In this document: positions 46,346-56,307 of the stretch, piece by piece
How the letters are laid out: every line of letters begins with the position of its first letter
Position numbering within the stretch: the first letter of the stretch is position 1
From: Hyphomicrobiales bacterium
GTDB taxonomy: Bacteria; Pseudomonadota; Alphaproteobacteria; Rhizobiales; Rhizobiaceae
Assembly (NCBI GenBank): GCA_900468805.1
Contig: UEIF01000011.1
Span: 1-58,065 of the forward strand
Length of the DNA: 58,065 nt
Direction: 5' to 3'
Program-made: the position numbers and the translations under genes
Notes under the pieces: generated by a model
Told to the model about the DNA's origin: nothing
Databases searched by the model: none
What the model saw: only the letters and a program-made list of their open reading frames with translations

Positions 46346-47233
46346 ATGGCCCGAAACTCTCATGAAAAGCGAACCGAGCGCCAACTCCTGCTGGTTCTGC
46401 TGCCGTCGCTGATCCTGCTTCTGGCCTTTGTGATCTATCCCGCCCTCTATTCCGTCTATCTGAGCTTCACCAACGAGGCGCTGACGGGTGCTGCGGCCCT
46501 GCGGCCGCGTTTCGTCGGCATCCGCAACTACACGCGCCTGCTCAACGATGCGAAGTTCTGGAATTCGCTCTTCGTCACCTTCGTCTTCGTCATGGGGTCG
46601 GCAGTCATCGGGCAGTTCGTGCTCGGTCTGATCTCGGCGATGGCGTTGCGCCGGCCGATCCGCTTCCGGCAGATCTTTTCGGCGATCATCCTGCTGCCGA
46701 ATGCAGCACCCGAGGTCGTTGCCGGCTTCATGTGGATTTCGATGCTCGCCGGCGGCGAGCATGCGACGCTGTCGCGCATCGTCTCCTTCTTCGGCATCGA
46801 TCCTGCCGACTGGCTGAATGCTTTCCCGCTGGCGATGATCATCATCGTCAATACCTGGCGCGGCATCGCGACGGCGATGATCCTGCTGACGGCTGGCCTC
46901 AGCACCATTCCCTCTGAAATCTACGAAGCGGCGCGCATGGATGGCGCGACAACTTCGCAGATGTTCCGCCGTATCACCCTGCCGCTGATGATGCCGACGA
47001 TCCTGCTCTACATGCTGATCTCGGCCGTCTCCACCATCGCCGTCTTCGGCCTCGTCTATGCGCTGACGCGCGGCGGTCCGGGCGGAGCGACTGAAGTCGT
47101 CAGCATCTACATCTATAACCAGTCGTTTACGGCCTTCCAGCTCGGTTACGGCGCTGCGGTCGCGGTTGTCGCGCTCCTCATCTCGTTGATCCTCGGCATC
47201 GGCTATGTGCGCGCCATGAAAGTGGAGGTCTGA
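46346..47233 (+). CDS. Sugar ABC transporter permease, first (MalF type)
   Basis: 295-residue permease with six hydrophobic helices and the EAA loop EIYEAARMDGATTSQMFRRITLPLMMP. Its N-terminus is basic (MARNSHEKRTERQ) on the cytoplasmic side. It is followed after one base by the second permease gene. It forms a heterodimer with that protein as the channel for the sugar delivered by the upstream binding protein. Confidence 0.93.
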   Translation: MARNSHEKRTERQLLLVLLPSLILLLAFVIYPALYSVYLSFTNEALTGAAALRPRFVGIRNYTRLLNDAKFWNSLFVTFVFVMGSAVIGQFVLGLISAMALRRPIRFRQIFSAIILLPNAAPEVVAGFMWISMLAGGEHATLSRIVSFFGIDPADWLNAFPLAMIIIVNTWRGIATAMILLTAGLSTIPSEIYEAARMDGATTSQMFRRITLPLMMPTILLYMLISAVSTIAVFGLVYALTRGGPGGATEVVSIYIYNQSFTAFQLGYGAAVAVVALLISLILGIGYVRAMKVEV

Positions 47234-47234
47234 C

Positions 47235-48146
47235 ATGGCCGTTATCTCTCCGAGCGAAGGGGCCAACAAGACCCGCTCCGACCTGCTTGCCTATGCCACG
47301 CTGACGATCATCTCGACCTTCTGCGCCGTGCCCTTCTTCTGGGTGCTGCTTGCCTCCTTCGACAGCAATGCACAGCTCTTCCTGCGCTGGCCGGAACAGT
47401 GGACCTTCGCAAACTATGTGCGCGTCTTTACCAAGGAAGACGGGGCGAAGTGGCTGTTCAACTCGCTCTTCGTGGTCGGCGGCGCGACGTTGATCGTCAT
47501 GGTTCTGGCGGGGCTCGGCGGCTATGCGCTGTCGCGCACGCGGGCATGGTGGAAGCTGCCTTTCCTCTATGCGATCCTGCTCATCCGCGTGCTGCCGCCA
47601 ACCGCGCTCGTCGTGCCGCTCTACAAGTTCCTGCTGACGCTGAACAATGGGGAGGCTGCAATCTTGCGGCCGATCTTCGGCAGCTATGTCCGCGATATCA
47701 TGCGCTGGACCGGGTTTATCGACGGCTATCTCGGCATCATGCTGGTGCTTGCCACCATGCAGCTGCCGCTCGGGCTCTGGATCATGAAGACCTTCTTCGA
47801 CGGCTTGCCGCGCGATTATGAAGAAGCGGCGGTCATGGACGGGGCGACGATGATGCAGCGCATCCGCCGCGTGCTGATCCCGCTTGCCATGCCCGGGCTC
47901 GCGGCTGCCGGCCTCTTCGCCTTCATGTCGGCCTGGGGCGATTTCCTGCTGCCGCTGATTTTCCTGTCGTCGCCGGAGTTGCAGACGCTGCCGCTCGGTC
48001 TCTTCCGCGCCTTCCTGCGCATCAACGAGATCGATTACGGCCTGCTGACGGCTCTCGCCTTCATTTACCTGCTGCCGGCCGTCGTCGCCTTCGGCTTTGC
48101 GCGGCGCTTCCTCGTCCAGACTTTTTCGGGCGGTGTGAAGGGCTGA
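47235..48146 (+). CDS. Sugar ABC transporter permease, second (MalG type)
   Basis: 303-residue permease. EAA loop DYEEAAVMDGATMMQRIRRVLIPLAMP; C-terminus RFLVQTFSGGVKG, typical of MalG-like subunits. The ATG follows GGAGGTCTGAC from the end of the preceding gene, so translation is coupled. The ATPase gene begins 19 bp after the stop. Confidence 0.93.
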   Translation: MAVISPSEGANKTRSDLLAYATLTIISTFCAVPFFWVLLASFDSNAQLFLRWPEQWTFANYVRVFTKEDGAKWLFNSLFVVGGATLIVMVLAGLGGYALSRTRAWWKLPFLYAILLIRVLPPTALVVPLYKFLLTLNNGEAAILRPIFGSYVRDIMRWTGFIDGYLGIMLVLATMQLPLGLWIMKTFFDGLPRDYEEAAVMDGATMMQRIRRVLIPLAMPGLAAAGLFAFMSAWGDFLLPLIFLSSPELQTLPLGLFRAFLRINEIDYGLLTALAFIYLLPAVVAFGFARRFLVQTFSGGVKG

Positions 48147-48165
48147 GATCAAGAAAGAGAAACGA

Positions 48166-49248
48166 ATGATCAATCTCAGAAACGTTCGCAAATTCTACGG
48201 CGCGCTCGAAGTCATCAAGGGCGTTGATATCACGGTGGAAGATGGCGAATTCGCCGTTTTCGTCGGCCCGTCCGGCTGCGGAAAGTCCACGCTGCTGCGC
48301 ATGATCGCCGGCCTCGAAGGCATCGATGAGGGCGATCTGGTGCTGAACGGCCAGCGCATCAACGACGTGCCGCCGGATAAGCGTGGTATCGCGATGGTGT
48401 TTCAGTCCTATGCGCTCTATCCGCATATGACGGTCGGGGAAAATATCGGTTTCTCGCTGAGCCTCAAGAAGGTGCCGGAAGCCGAAATCAAGAAGCAGGT
48501 AGAAGGCGTCGCTGAAATCCTGCAGCTGACCGACTATCTCAACCGCAAGCCGGCAGCCCTTTCCGGCGGCCAGCGTCAGCGCGTGGCGATCGGCCGCGCG
48601 ATCATCAAGAAGCCATCGCTGATTCTGTTCGACGAGCCGCTGTCGAACCTCGATTCGGCACTGCGCGTGCAGATGCGCGCCGAACTGCAGCGCCTGCATC
48701 GCGAGCTGAAGGCGACCGTCGTCTACGTCACGCACGACCAGGTTGAGGCGATGACGATGGCCGACCGTATCGTCGTGCTGAACAAGGGTGTCGTCGCCCA
48801 GCAGGGCGCGCCGATGGAACTCTATCACCAGCCGGAAAATGAGTTCGTCGCGACCTTCATCGGCTCGCCGAAGATGAACGTGCTGCCGATGACGGCGACG
48901 CGCCGGGATGCCGGCAAGGTGCATCTGGAAAGCCCGCTCGGCCTTGCCATCGATCTTTCGGACGCCAATGGCGCCGTGCCGCAGGGCGAGGCGAAGCTCG
49001 GTATCCGGCCGGAGCATCTGAAGCTCGCGCCGCAGGGGCAGGGCGATTTTTCGGCTGAGGTTGTCATCGTCGAGCGGCTCGGCGTCGAGACCTATCTGAC
49101 GGTCGGCTCGCAGCAGCAGCCGATCGTCGTACGCACGGAAGGCGACATGACCATCCGTCCCGGCGATCGCGTGTCGCTGACGGCGGAGCGCGCCGGTTGC
49201 CATCTGTTCGATTCCGCCGGCCGGGTCATCCGTTCGGCAACTGCTTGA
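48166..49248 (+). CDS. Sugar ABC transporter ATPase (UgpC/MalK type)
   Basis: 360-residue ATPase. Walker A GPSGCGKST, Q-loop FQSYALYPHMTV, signature LSGGQRQRVAIGRAIIK, Walker B LILFDEPLSNLD, switch YVTHDQVEAMT, then a TOBE domain with LGIRPEHL. It energises the second CUT1 importer. It lies between the permease genes and a ThuA-like gene that starts 18 bp later, which ties that protein to the imported sugar. Confidence 0.95.
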   Translation: MINLRNVRKFYGALEVIKGVDITVEDGEFAVFVGPSGCGKSTLLRMIAGLEGIDEGDLVLNGQRINDVPPDKRGIAMVFQSYALYPHMTVGENIGFSLSLKKVPEAEIKKQVEGVAEILQLTDYLNRKPAALSGGQRQRVAIGRAIIKKPSLILFDEPLSNLDSALRVQMRAELQRLHRELKATVVYVTHDQVEAMTMADRIVVLNKGVVAQQGAPMELYHQPENEFVATFIGSPKMNVLPMTATRRDAGKVHLESPLGLAIDLSDANGAVPQGEAKLGIRPEHLKLAPQGQGDFSAEVVIVERLGVETYLTVGSQQQPIVVRTEGDMTIRPGDRVSLTAERAGCHLFDSAGRVIRSATA

Positions 49249-49266
49249 AACACATTGAGGAATGAC

Positions 49267-50016
49267 ATGACAATCAAGGTCACGATCTGGAACGAAGGAC
49301 GCCACGAGCAGGTCCACAAGGAAGTTCAGGATATCTATCCTGACCGTATCGACGGTGCGATCGCCGCAGGCATTGCTCATCCTGATTTCGAAATCCGCCG
49401 CGGCACGCTTGACGATCCGGATGAAGGTTTGCCGGATTCCGTTCTCAACGATACCGACGTGCTGCTCTGGTGGGGGCACATGGCGCATGATGAAGTCAGC
49501 GACGGGCTGATCGATCGCGTACAGCAGCGGGTGTTGAAGGGCATGGGTCTGCTGGTCCTGCATTCCGGTCACCACTCCAAGCTCTTCCGCCGGCTGATGG
49601 GCACCAATGCCAACCTCTCGTGGCGCGAAACGCCGGAAGGCGACCTGGAGCGCGTCTGGGTGGTCAATCCCTCGCATCCGATCGCCGAAGGCCTGCCGCC
49701 CTATTTCGAGGTCAACGCCTCGGAAATGTATGGCGAGCCCTTCGATATCCCGCAGCCGGACGAGCTGGTCTTCATCTCCTGGTATTCCGGCGGCGAAGTG
49801 TTCCGCAGCGGCTGCACCTTCCAGCGCGGCCGCGGGCGCATCTTCTTCTTCAGCCCCGGCCATGAGACCTATCCGATCTATCACGACAAGACCGTGCACA
49901 AGGTCATTTCGAACGGCATCCGCTGGGCGCAGCAGAAGCACACCGATGGCCGCATCCTCGAAAACTGGCACCGCAAGGAGCCGCTGCATGGCCGGCCGGA
50001 CAAGGCTAAAGCTTGA
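49267..50016 (+). CDS. ThuA-like protein of sugar utilisation
   Basis: 249-residue ThuA-family protein, a class I glutamine-amidotransferase-like fold without the usual catalytic cysteine. Family marks seen are VTIWNEGRHEQ at the start, DVLLWWGHMAHDEV, the LVLHSGHHSKLFRRL loop and FFFSPGHETYP. In Sinorhizobium ThuA, with the dehydrogenase ThuB, takes part in trehalose/maltose/sucrose breakdown by way of 3-keto derivatives, and related proteins have been linked to 3-keto-glycoside cleavage. With a Gfo/Idh gene across the intergenic region, a similar reaction on another glycoside is likely. GAGGAATGAC leads to the ATG at 49267. Confidence 0.85.
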   Translation: MTIKVTIWNEGRHEQVHKEVQDIYPDRIDGAIAAGIAHPDFEIRRGTLDDPDEGLPDSVLNDTDVLLWWGHMAHDEVSDGLIDRVQQRVLKGMGLLVLHSGHHSKLFRRLMGTNANLSWRETPEGDLERVWVVNPSHPIAEGLPPYFEVNASEMYGEPFDIPQPDELVFISWYSGGEVFRSGCTFQRGRGRIFFFSPGHETYPIYHDKTVHKVISNGIRWAQQKHTDGRILENWHRKEPLHGRPDKAKA

Positions 50017-50048
50017 AGCGCGGTGCCGCGCTTCAGTTTTTCTTTTTC

Positions 50049-50093
50049 GCATGTCGTTATCGCAAAACCGCTGCACACTTTTGCGCGACATGC
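50049..50093. repeat. Palindromic repeat, second copy
   Basis: A 45-bp imperfect palindrome (GCATGTCG ... CGACATGC, inner CGCAAAA/TTTTGCG) that matches 15370-15414 except for a few bases. Only the right half of the two-palindrome element is present here. It lies 33 bp after the ThuA-like gene. Confidence 0.72.
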
Positions 50094-50167
50094 GTATCAC
50101 TTCCTCCCGTGGGGGCTGGGGCCATGATGACCCTGGCCTCCGCGGGCGGTATTTGATGGAGGAGAGA

Positions 50168-50449
50168 ATGCAGAGCGTTTCGATGAAGGCTGACGGTGAT
50201 GCCTTTCTCAACAAGGCATTCTGGGTTTCCATCCATCGTGACTTGCCGCAGCGGCTCGATGCGCTGGCGCGGCTTGCCGCCGAGCGACCAGATATCTTCG
50301 CCTTTGAAAGCAGCCAGAAGATTGCCGAGCGCTGCAATGTCTCGCAAACCAGCGTCATCCGTTTCGCGCATCATCTCGGCTTCGACGGTTTTGCCGAGAT
50401 GAAGCAGGTTTTCCAGCAGGGGCTGCGGGCCGCCGCCCGCAAGGAATAG
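50168..50449 (+). CDS. HTH-only RpiR-like regulator
   Basis: 93-residue protein that contains only the N-terminal RpiR helix-turn-helix domain (FAFESSQKIAERCNVSQTSVIRFAHHLGFDGFAEMKQVFQ). Full RpiR regulators are about 280 residues and have a SIS sugar-phosphate-binding domain; here the protein stops after the HTH, and the convergent gene ends one base later, so no SIS remnant follows. GGAGGAGA precedes the ATG at 50168. It may be a truncated gene, or a small regulator that uses another ligand-sensing partner. It follows the ThuA-like gene with a repeat element between them. Confidence 0.75.
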   Translation: MQSVSMKADGDAFLNKAFWVSIHRDLPQRLDALARLAAERPDIFAFESSQKIAERCNVSQTSVIRFAHHLGFDGFAEMKQVFQQGLRAAARKE

Positions 50450-50450
50450 A

Positions 50451-51362
<912 letters not shown>

Positions 51363-51515
51363 GCCCGATTCCTCCCAGATCGATATTGTTTCTTCGTAGC
51401 GGCAAACGGTTGAGCGTGCCAGAGCCCAGCAGCAGAAAGCGCCGGGCTCCGGGTGTTATCACGCAATTCGCGACGCAAAATCGCCGCACAGCTCTGCTGG
51501 AGTCGCTCATGAGTT

Positions 51516-52337
51516 TCAAAGTGCGGCGACGGGATGCGGCGAGCCGTCGTAAGCGCCCCAGATCGACTGGTCGAAGCAGATGACGGAGCCGGTCATCAGG
51601 CCGGATTCGGCTGACGAGAGATAGGCACAGGCGCGGGCAACCTCCGCCGGGTCGACCAGCCGGCCGAAGGGCTGGCTTGCGGCAGCCTTGGCGAGCCAGT
51701 CAGCGTCGGCCTTGTGGAATTCTCTCTGGATACGGTCTTCGCCTTCGGAGGCCATCCAGCCGATATTCAGGCCATTGACGCGGATGCGGTTGCGCAAGAG
51801 CGCATAGGCAGTGTTCTTGGTCAGCGTTTCCAGGGCGCCCTTGGAGGCGCAATAGGCGGCGATGAAGGGCTGGCCGGCCTTGGCGGACATGGAGCCGATA
51901 TTCACGATCGTGCCTTCGATCTTCTCGCGGCGCATGACCTTTACCGCTTCCTGTATCAGGAAGAACGGGGCGCGGACATTAACCGCGAACATCGCATCGA
52001 AGAGTTCGGGGCTGGTATCGAGGATGGTGCCGCGGTCTGTACTGGCGGCCGCATTGACCAGCGCATCGACGCGGCCGAAGGTCTGGTCGCAGACATGGAC
52101 GACATTCTGCGCATCTTCGACCTTGCCGAGATCGGCCTTGACGTAGACCACGTTCGCGCCAGTCTTTGACGAGATATCTTCAGCCTTCGCCTTGCCCTTG
52201 GCCTCGTTGCGGCCGCATATGACGATGCCTTTGGCGCCGCGCTCGGCGAAGAGGTTGGCGATGGTGGCGCCGAGGCCCTGTGTGCCGCCCGTGACGATGG
52301 CGATCTTGCCGTCGAGGCGGGTATAATCCGTGCTCAT
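51516..52337 (-). CDS. Short-chain dehydrogenase/reductase
   Basis: 273-residue classical SDR. The cofactor motif is TGGTQGLG (residues 16-23), the NAG-type strand appears as VNAAAS, the catalytic serine is in NIGSMSAK and the YxxxK as YCASKGA. It probably oxidises an alcohol on a sugar or polyol. The start has GGAGGAAAAG upstream. It lies 84 bp downstream of the PhyH-like gene and is followed by the gluconolactonase, which suggests it makes the lactone that the next enzyme opens. The substrate is not identified. Confidence 0.88.
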   Translation of the reverse strand: MSTDYTRLDGKIAIVTGGTQGLGATIANLFAERGAKGIVICGRNEAKGKAKAEDISSKTGANVVYVKADLGKVEDAQNVVHVCDQTFGRVDALVNAAASTDRGTILDTSPELFDAMFAVNVRAPFFLIQEAVKVMRREKIEGTIVNIGSMSAKAGQPFIAAYCASKGALETLTKNTAYALLRNRIRVNGLNIGWMASEGEDRIQREFHKADADWLAKAAASQPFGRLVDPAEVARACAYLSSAESGLMTGSVICFDQSIWGAYDGSPHPVAAL

Positions 52338-52421
52338 ATGTCTTTTCCTCCTGTTGATATGTAAATGGCCCCTCGCCGGAGGCGAGGGGCTTTGAGACGA
52401 TTAAAAGGGAAGGGCCAAGCG

Positions 52422-53609
52422 TCAGCTCAATTTCCTGGCCGCCTGTTCGGCAAGTGCCGATGTGAATGCCTCGTCGCTCCAGTTCTCGGCCAACGCCTCG
52501 TACATCAGTTGCGCCTGGGTCTTCGGGGCGAGGCCGCCGACCGGTGGGTCGCGGTCGAGATTGGTGGGGAAGGAATACCCCTCCGCGCAGGAGGCGACGG
52601 CATTGGCGATCTCGTCGGCCGTGAGCGTGCTCTTCAGCGCCTTGAGGGCTGGGAAGAGTGTTGCGCTCATGCGCTCGCGGTTGACGGTTTCCATCGCCCG
52701 GCCGAAAGCCGAGGAGACCTGCAAGAGGTTCGCCACGCGCTTGATGTCTTTCGAGCGGTTGGTGCCGGCGGCGTGGAAGAGGGCGGGATTGAAGAAAACG
52801 ACATCGCCCTTTTCCAGCGGCAGCTGGATATGGTTCTGGTCGAAATACTCCTTGAATTCCTGACGCCTGAGGGCGAGGTAGCCCGGCTCATAGGTCTGGC
52901 TATGCGGCAGGAACAGCGTCGGGCCGCTTTCGAGCGGCATGTCGCAATGGGCAACGGCGCCCTGCAGCGTCAGCACCGGCGAAAGGCGGTGAACATGCGC
53001 TGGGAATTGCTCGATCACCTTGGAGGACTGGAAGCCGAGATGATAGTCGCGGTGGGCAGATTGCGCAGCACCGCCGGGGTTGACGCGGTTGACCTGCGCC
53101 GTCATCTGGTAATGCGGCCCGAGCCATGCCTCGCTTGCCAGCGCCACGATGGCATTGCCGTAATAACGGGAGAAATTCTCGGGATCGGCCAGGCAGTGCT
53201 TTTCCAGCGAGTTCCAGATGCGGTCATTGGCGCCCGGCTTGGCGAAATGGTCGCCGCCGCCGGTCGAAGTACGATGCTGTTCCTCGATGATTTCGTCGAA
53301 GATCTTGCTCGCCCGATCGATGACGCCGGTATCTTCATAGGCGTGCTTGAAGACGACGACGCCGGGTCCGATACCGAAGGCTTCGCTAATTTCGGCGAGA
53401 ACAGCGCGGCGGCCTTCCGGCGTCGAAGCCGCCTCGACGACCTTGCGGCTGTCGTAGATCAATACGTTCTTCTCGACGGCGGAGGCCGTCGGATAGTCGG
53501 CAAGCAGGGTGGTCTTTTCGGCAAGGGCGCGGAAATCGGTGAGATCGCAGGCGTCCTCTGTCAGCCAGACGCGATCGGCGCGCAGCTTCTGCTGGTTGTC
53601 TGATTTCAT
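52422..53609 (-). CDS. Phytanoyl-CoA dioxygenase-like Fe(II)/2-oxoglutarate oxygenase
   Basis: 395-residue PhyH-family protein. The iron triad appears as HRDYH (His and Asp) and a later His in FFNPALFHAAGTNRS; the arginine that would hold 2-oxoglutarate follows shortly after. Such enzymes hydroxylate small molecules. The protein is longer than typical PhyH (about 280-300), with extra N-terminal residues. GGAGGAGC precedes the ATG at 53609. It is the first gene of the leftward PhyH - SDR - gluconolactonase run and faces a LacI gene across a palindrome. The combination suggests oxidative breakdown of a plant compound. Confidence 0.83.
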   Translation of the reverse strand: MKSDNQQKLRADRVWLTEDACDLTDFRALAEKTTLLADYPTASAVEKNVLIYDSRKVVEAASTPEGRRAVLAEISEAFGIGPGVVVFKHAYEDTGVIDRASKIFDEIIEEQHRTSTGGGDHFAKPGANDRIWNSLEKHCLADPENFSRYYGNAIVALASEAWLGPHYQMTAQVNRVNPGGAAQSAHRDYHLGFQSSKVIEQFPAHVHRLSPVLTLQGAVAHCDMPLESGPTLFLPHSQTYEPGYLALRRQEFKEYFDQNHIQLPLEKGDVVFFNPALFHAAGTNRSKDIKRVANLLQVSSAFGRAMETVNRERMSATLFPALKALKSTLTADEIANAVASCAEGYSFPTNLDRDPPVGGLAPKTQAQLMYEALAENWSDEAFTSALAEQAARKLS

Positions 53610-53656
53610 CGGGTGCTCCTCCATTTCCGATGAAGGGACTATACGCCGGCTGGGAG

Positions 53657-53672
53657 CCTGATATAGATCAGG
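53657..53672. promoter_or_regulatory. Candidate operator between PhyH-like and LacI genes
   Basis: Perfect palindrome CCTGAT-ATAG-ATCAGG in the 94-bp intergenic region, 48 bp before the PhyH-like start and 32 bp before the LacI start. The divergent LacI regulator is the likely ligand. Confidence 0.6.
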
Positions 53673-53703
53673 AAACCATCAAAAATCCATCAGAACAGCT
53701 GAT

Positions 53704-54726
53704 ATGGCCCATCCCTTTCTCGTCAAGGATATCGCTTTCCAGGCAGGTCTCAGCACGGCGACCGTCGATAGGGTGCTGAACGATAGGCCCGGTGTGCGGC
53801 GGCAGACGGAGACGCGGGTGAGGGCAGCGATGGCCGAACTCGAAAAGCAGGCAGGCGCCGATGTCGCCGGCCGGAAGCTTGCGATCGATATCGTCATGGA
53901 GACGCCGGAGCGGTTCAGCGATGCGGTTCGGGCTGCGTTCGAAGCAGAGGTCGCGACTTTCCTGCCGACCGTCTTCCGCTGCCGCTTCCATTTCGCCGAG
54001 GTGATGCGGGCAGCCGAGCTTGTGCAGCTTCTCGACCGTATCCGGCTGCGCGGCACGCATGGCATCGTTCTGAAGGCGCCTGATGTGCGTGAAGTTGTCG
54101 CTGCCGTCGCACGGCTGGAGGCAGCGGGCATTCCGGTCGTCACGCTCGTCACTGACCTGCCGAATTCGGGGCGCTCTGCCTATGCCGGCACCGACAATCG
54201 GGCAGCGGGCGAGACCGCTGCCTATCTCATCGGCCGGCTGCTCGGGGCTGCAGGGGGCAAAGTGCTGGTGACGTTGTCAAGTGGCCGTTTCAGGGGCGAG
54301 GAAGAGCGGGAAATCGGTTTTCGCCGGGTGATCCGCGCGCATTATCCTTCGATCGGCATTATCGAAATCAGCGAAGGGCACGGCACCGATGCCGCGACAG
54401 GCACGCTCGTTGCGGCAGCTCTTGTGGACGATCCTGTCATCAACGCCGTCTATTCGGTCGGTGGCGGCAATCGTGCGGTGCTTGCTGCCTTCGAGGCTGC
54501 GGGCCGACCGATCTCGGCTTTCGTGGCTCACGACCTCGATGCCGACAATCGCATCCTGCTCGCCGAACGGCGGATCGATTTCGTGCTGCATCATGATCTC
54601 AGGACCGATGCGCGCTCGGCCTTCCGTGCGATCATGACGCGGGCGCTTCCCGCCAATCGGACGGCACCGGCTTCTTTTTCGGCCGTCGAAATCGTCACGC
54701 CCTACAATATGCCGGCTGTGCAATGA
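53704..54726 (+). CDS. LacI-family regulator of the PhyH/SDR/lactonase cluster
   Basis: 340-residue LacI protein. The N-terminal HTH is LVKDIAFQAGLSTATVDRVLNDRPGV, starting at residue 6. The effector domain has the long periplasmic-binding-protein-type core and ends near residue 335. It is divergent from the PhyH-like gene with a palindrome between them and so probably controls that unit and itself. Its closest relatives act as inducer-responsive repressors of sugar or polyol genes. The start is the only ATG near the HTH. Confidence 0.87.
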   Translation: MAHPFLVKDIAFQAGLSTATVDRVLNDRPGVRRQTETRVRAAMAELEKQAGADVAGRKLAIDIVMETPERFSDAVRAAFEAEVATFLPTVFRCRFHFAEVMRAAELVQLLDRIRLRGTHGIVLKAPDVREVVAAVARLEAAGIPVVTLVTDLPNSGRSAYAGTDNRAAGETAAYLIGRLLGAAGGKVLVTLSSGRFRGEEEREIGFRRVIRAHYPSIGIIEISEGHGTDAATGTLVAAALVDDPVINAVYSVGGGNRAVLAAFEAAGRPISAFVAHDLDADNRILLAERRIDFVLHHDLRTDARSAFRAIMTRALPANRTAPASFSAVEIVTPYNMPAVQ

Positions 54727-54809
54727 TTTGTTCGGGAATCCATCCGGGTTGATTGTCTTTCCATCCGCGGCAGATTCACGCTACAGCTTGCGAGAAGTGA
54801 GGAGCGCGC

Positions 54810-56027
54810 ATGGATCATAGCGACGTAGGCACAATTGCAGCCTGGGTGACCGAACAGGGCCTGAATGGCGTGTCTGAAGCAGAGTTGCTGGCTGGCTTTT
54901 GCGGGGCCTGCCGCAAGGCTGGCATGCGGCTCGATCGTGCGATGGCGCTGATGGATACGCTTCATCCGGTCCATGAAGGCCGGGCTTTTCGCTGGGACAA
55001 TTCAGAGGCCTTCGAGGGCGAATTCGAATATGGCCCTTCGAGCGAAGGGCAGGGCCTCGATACCTGGCGCCGCTCGGCTTTCTATTATCTCTGGACGACC
55101 GGTACCAAAGAGGTGCGACGGAGGATCGGCTTCGGCGACCCGACCGATTTCATCATGCTGGAGCAGATCCATGCGTCGGGCCATACGGATTATGTCGCCA
55201 TGGCGCATCGCTTCGCCGAGGCCGGCACGATCGGCGAGATGGACTGCTTCTTCTCGCACTTTTCGACCAAACACCCGGAAGGCTTTTCTGAGCAGGACCT
55301 TGTCATTCTGCGCAAGCTGGTGCCGGTGCTCGGGCTGGCGATCAAATGCGTGGCGCTTGCGCGCATCGCCCGCACGATCGCCGAGGTCTATCTCGGCGAG
55401 GATGCAGCGCGCCAGGTCATGGAAGGCAAGATCTCACGCGGCAAGTCGGAGCGGATTTCGGCTGCACTGTGGTTCTCGGATCTGCTGAACTACACGAAGA
55501 TATCTGATAATTCGGCGCCGGAAGAGATCATCCCGCTTCTCAACGAATATAGCGAAGTGGTGATTACTGCGATCCATGAGGCCGGCGGCAATGTGCTGAA
55601 GCTGATTGGCGACGGCGTGCTCGCTATCTTCAAAGGCGAGGAGCCGGCAGAATGTTGTTCTGCGGCCCTACAGGCTGAGCGTCTGCTGCGGCAGAAGCTC
55701 GCGGTGCTGAACGCCGCGCGCGAGGTGGACCGGCGGCCGACGACCGATGTCTATATCGGCCTGCATATCGGCGATGTCTTCTACGGTAATATCGGCAGTC
55801 AGGACCGGCTTGATTTCACGGTCATCGGGCCGGCCGTCAATGAGGTGAGCCGCATCGCCTCGATCTGCCGTTCGGTCGATCTAAACGTACTGATGTCGTC
55901 GGATTTCGAAGCGGCGATCCCCGAGGCGGAGCGCAACGTTCTCGCCTGTATCGGCCGCTACGCGCTACGCGGCGTCAAGCGCCCGCAGTTGCTTTACACG
56001 CTGGAGAGCGGGCGGCTGAACGGCTGA
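54810..56027 (+). CDS. Class III nucleotide cyclase, paralogue of that at 33418
   Basis: 405-residue cyclase with the same layout as the first: an N-terminal region of about 200 residues (MDTLHPVHEGRAFRW, FSTKHPEGFSEQDLVILRKL), then IARTIAEVYLGEDAARQVMEGKISRG and the catalytic domain. Metal aspartates are in LWFSDLLNYTKIS and LKLIGDGVLAIF; the substrate segment is DFTVIGPAVNEVSRIASI. The lysine-aspartate pair again suggests ATP as substrate. It is rightward, 83 bp after the LacI gene. Two cyclases so placed on either side of the sugar genes are unusual; one may sense a nutrient and help control catabolism through cAMP. Confidence 0.85.
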   Translation: MDHSDVGTIAAWVTEQGLNGVSEAELLAGFCGACRKAGMRLDRAMALMDTLHPVHEGRAFRWDNSEAFEGEFEYGPSSEGQGLDTWRRSAFYYLWTTGTKEVRRRIGFGDPTDFIMLEQIHASGHTDYVAMAHRFAEAGTIGEMDCFFSHFSTKHPEGFSEQDLVILRKLVPVLGLAIKCVALARIARTIAEVYLGEDAARQVMEGKISRGKSERISAALWFSDLLNYTKISDNSAPEEIIPLLNEYSEVVITAIHEAGGNVLKLIGDGVLAIFKGEEPAECCSAALQAERLLRQKLAVLNAAREVDRRPTTDVYIGLHIGDVFYGNIGSQDRLDFTVIGPAVNEVSRIASICRSVDLNVLMSSDFEAAIPEAERNVLACIGRYALRGVKRPQLLYTLESGRLNG

Positions 56028-56307
56028 TCAGCAAGGCCGTTTTATCTTGATGCAACTGCAAATCGGTTGGTATTTTCGCGCGGAACGCTTCGAGGTTCAG
56101 CGAGATTTATCAGGTCTTCGGGGCCTGCATAGGGCGCAGGATATGCAGGGGCATTTCCCTACGCTCTATAGAGAATGTCATATCTTGATAGACATGACTG
56201 ACACTTTCCTACGTAGCTATAAATAACCCTATACAGTTTATGCATCCTATGCCTCTGCCGATGATCCTTTCGAGCCAAGGCAATAGTCGCACCCCGCAGG
56301 AACAGCC
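56028..56307. other. Intergenic region after the second cyclase
   Basis: 280 bp with no supportable gene. It is relatively A+T-rich around 56160-56240. It separates the rightward cyclase from the leftward SDR, so both transcripts should end here, but no terminator with a clear T-run was found. Confidence 0.4.

Noticed and set aside
48061..50358. Open frame of 765 codons antisense to the ATPase and ThuA-like genes
   Set aside because: Length comes from GC-rich shadowing; it spans several real genes and a repeat element and carries no motif.
56150..56240. Short inverted words around ATGTC/GACAT after the second cyclase
   Set aside because: Arms of only five bases in A+T-rich sequence; likely chance.
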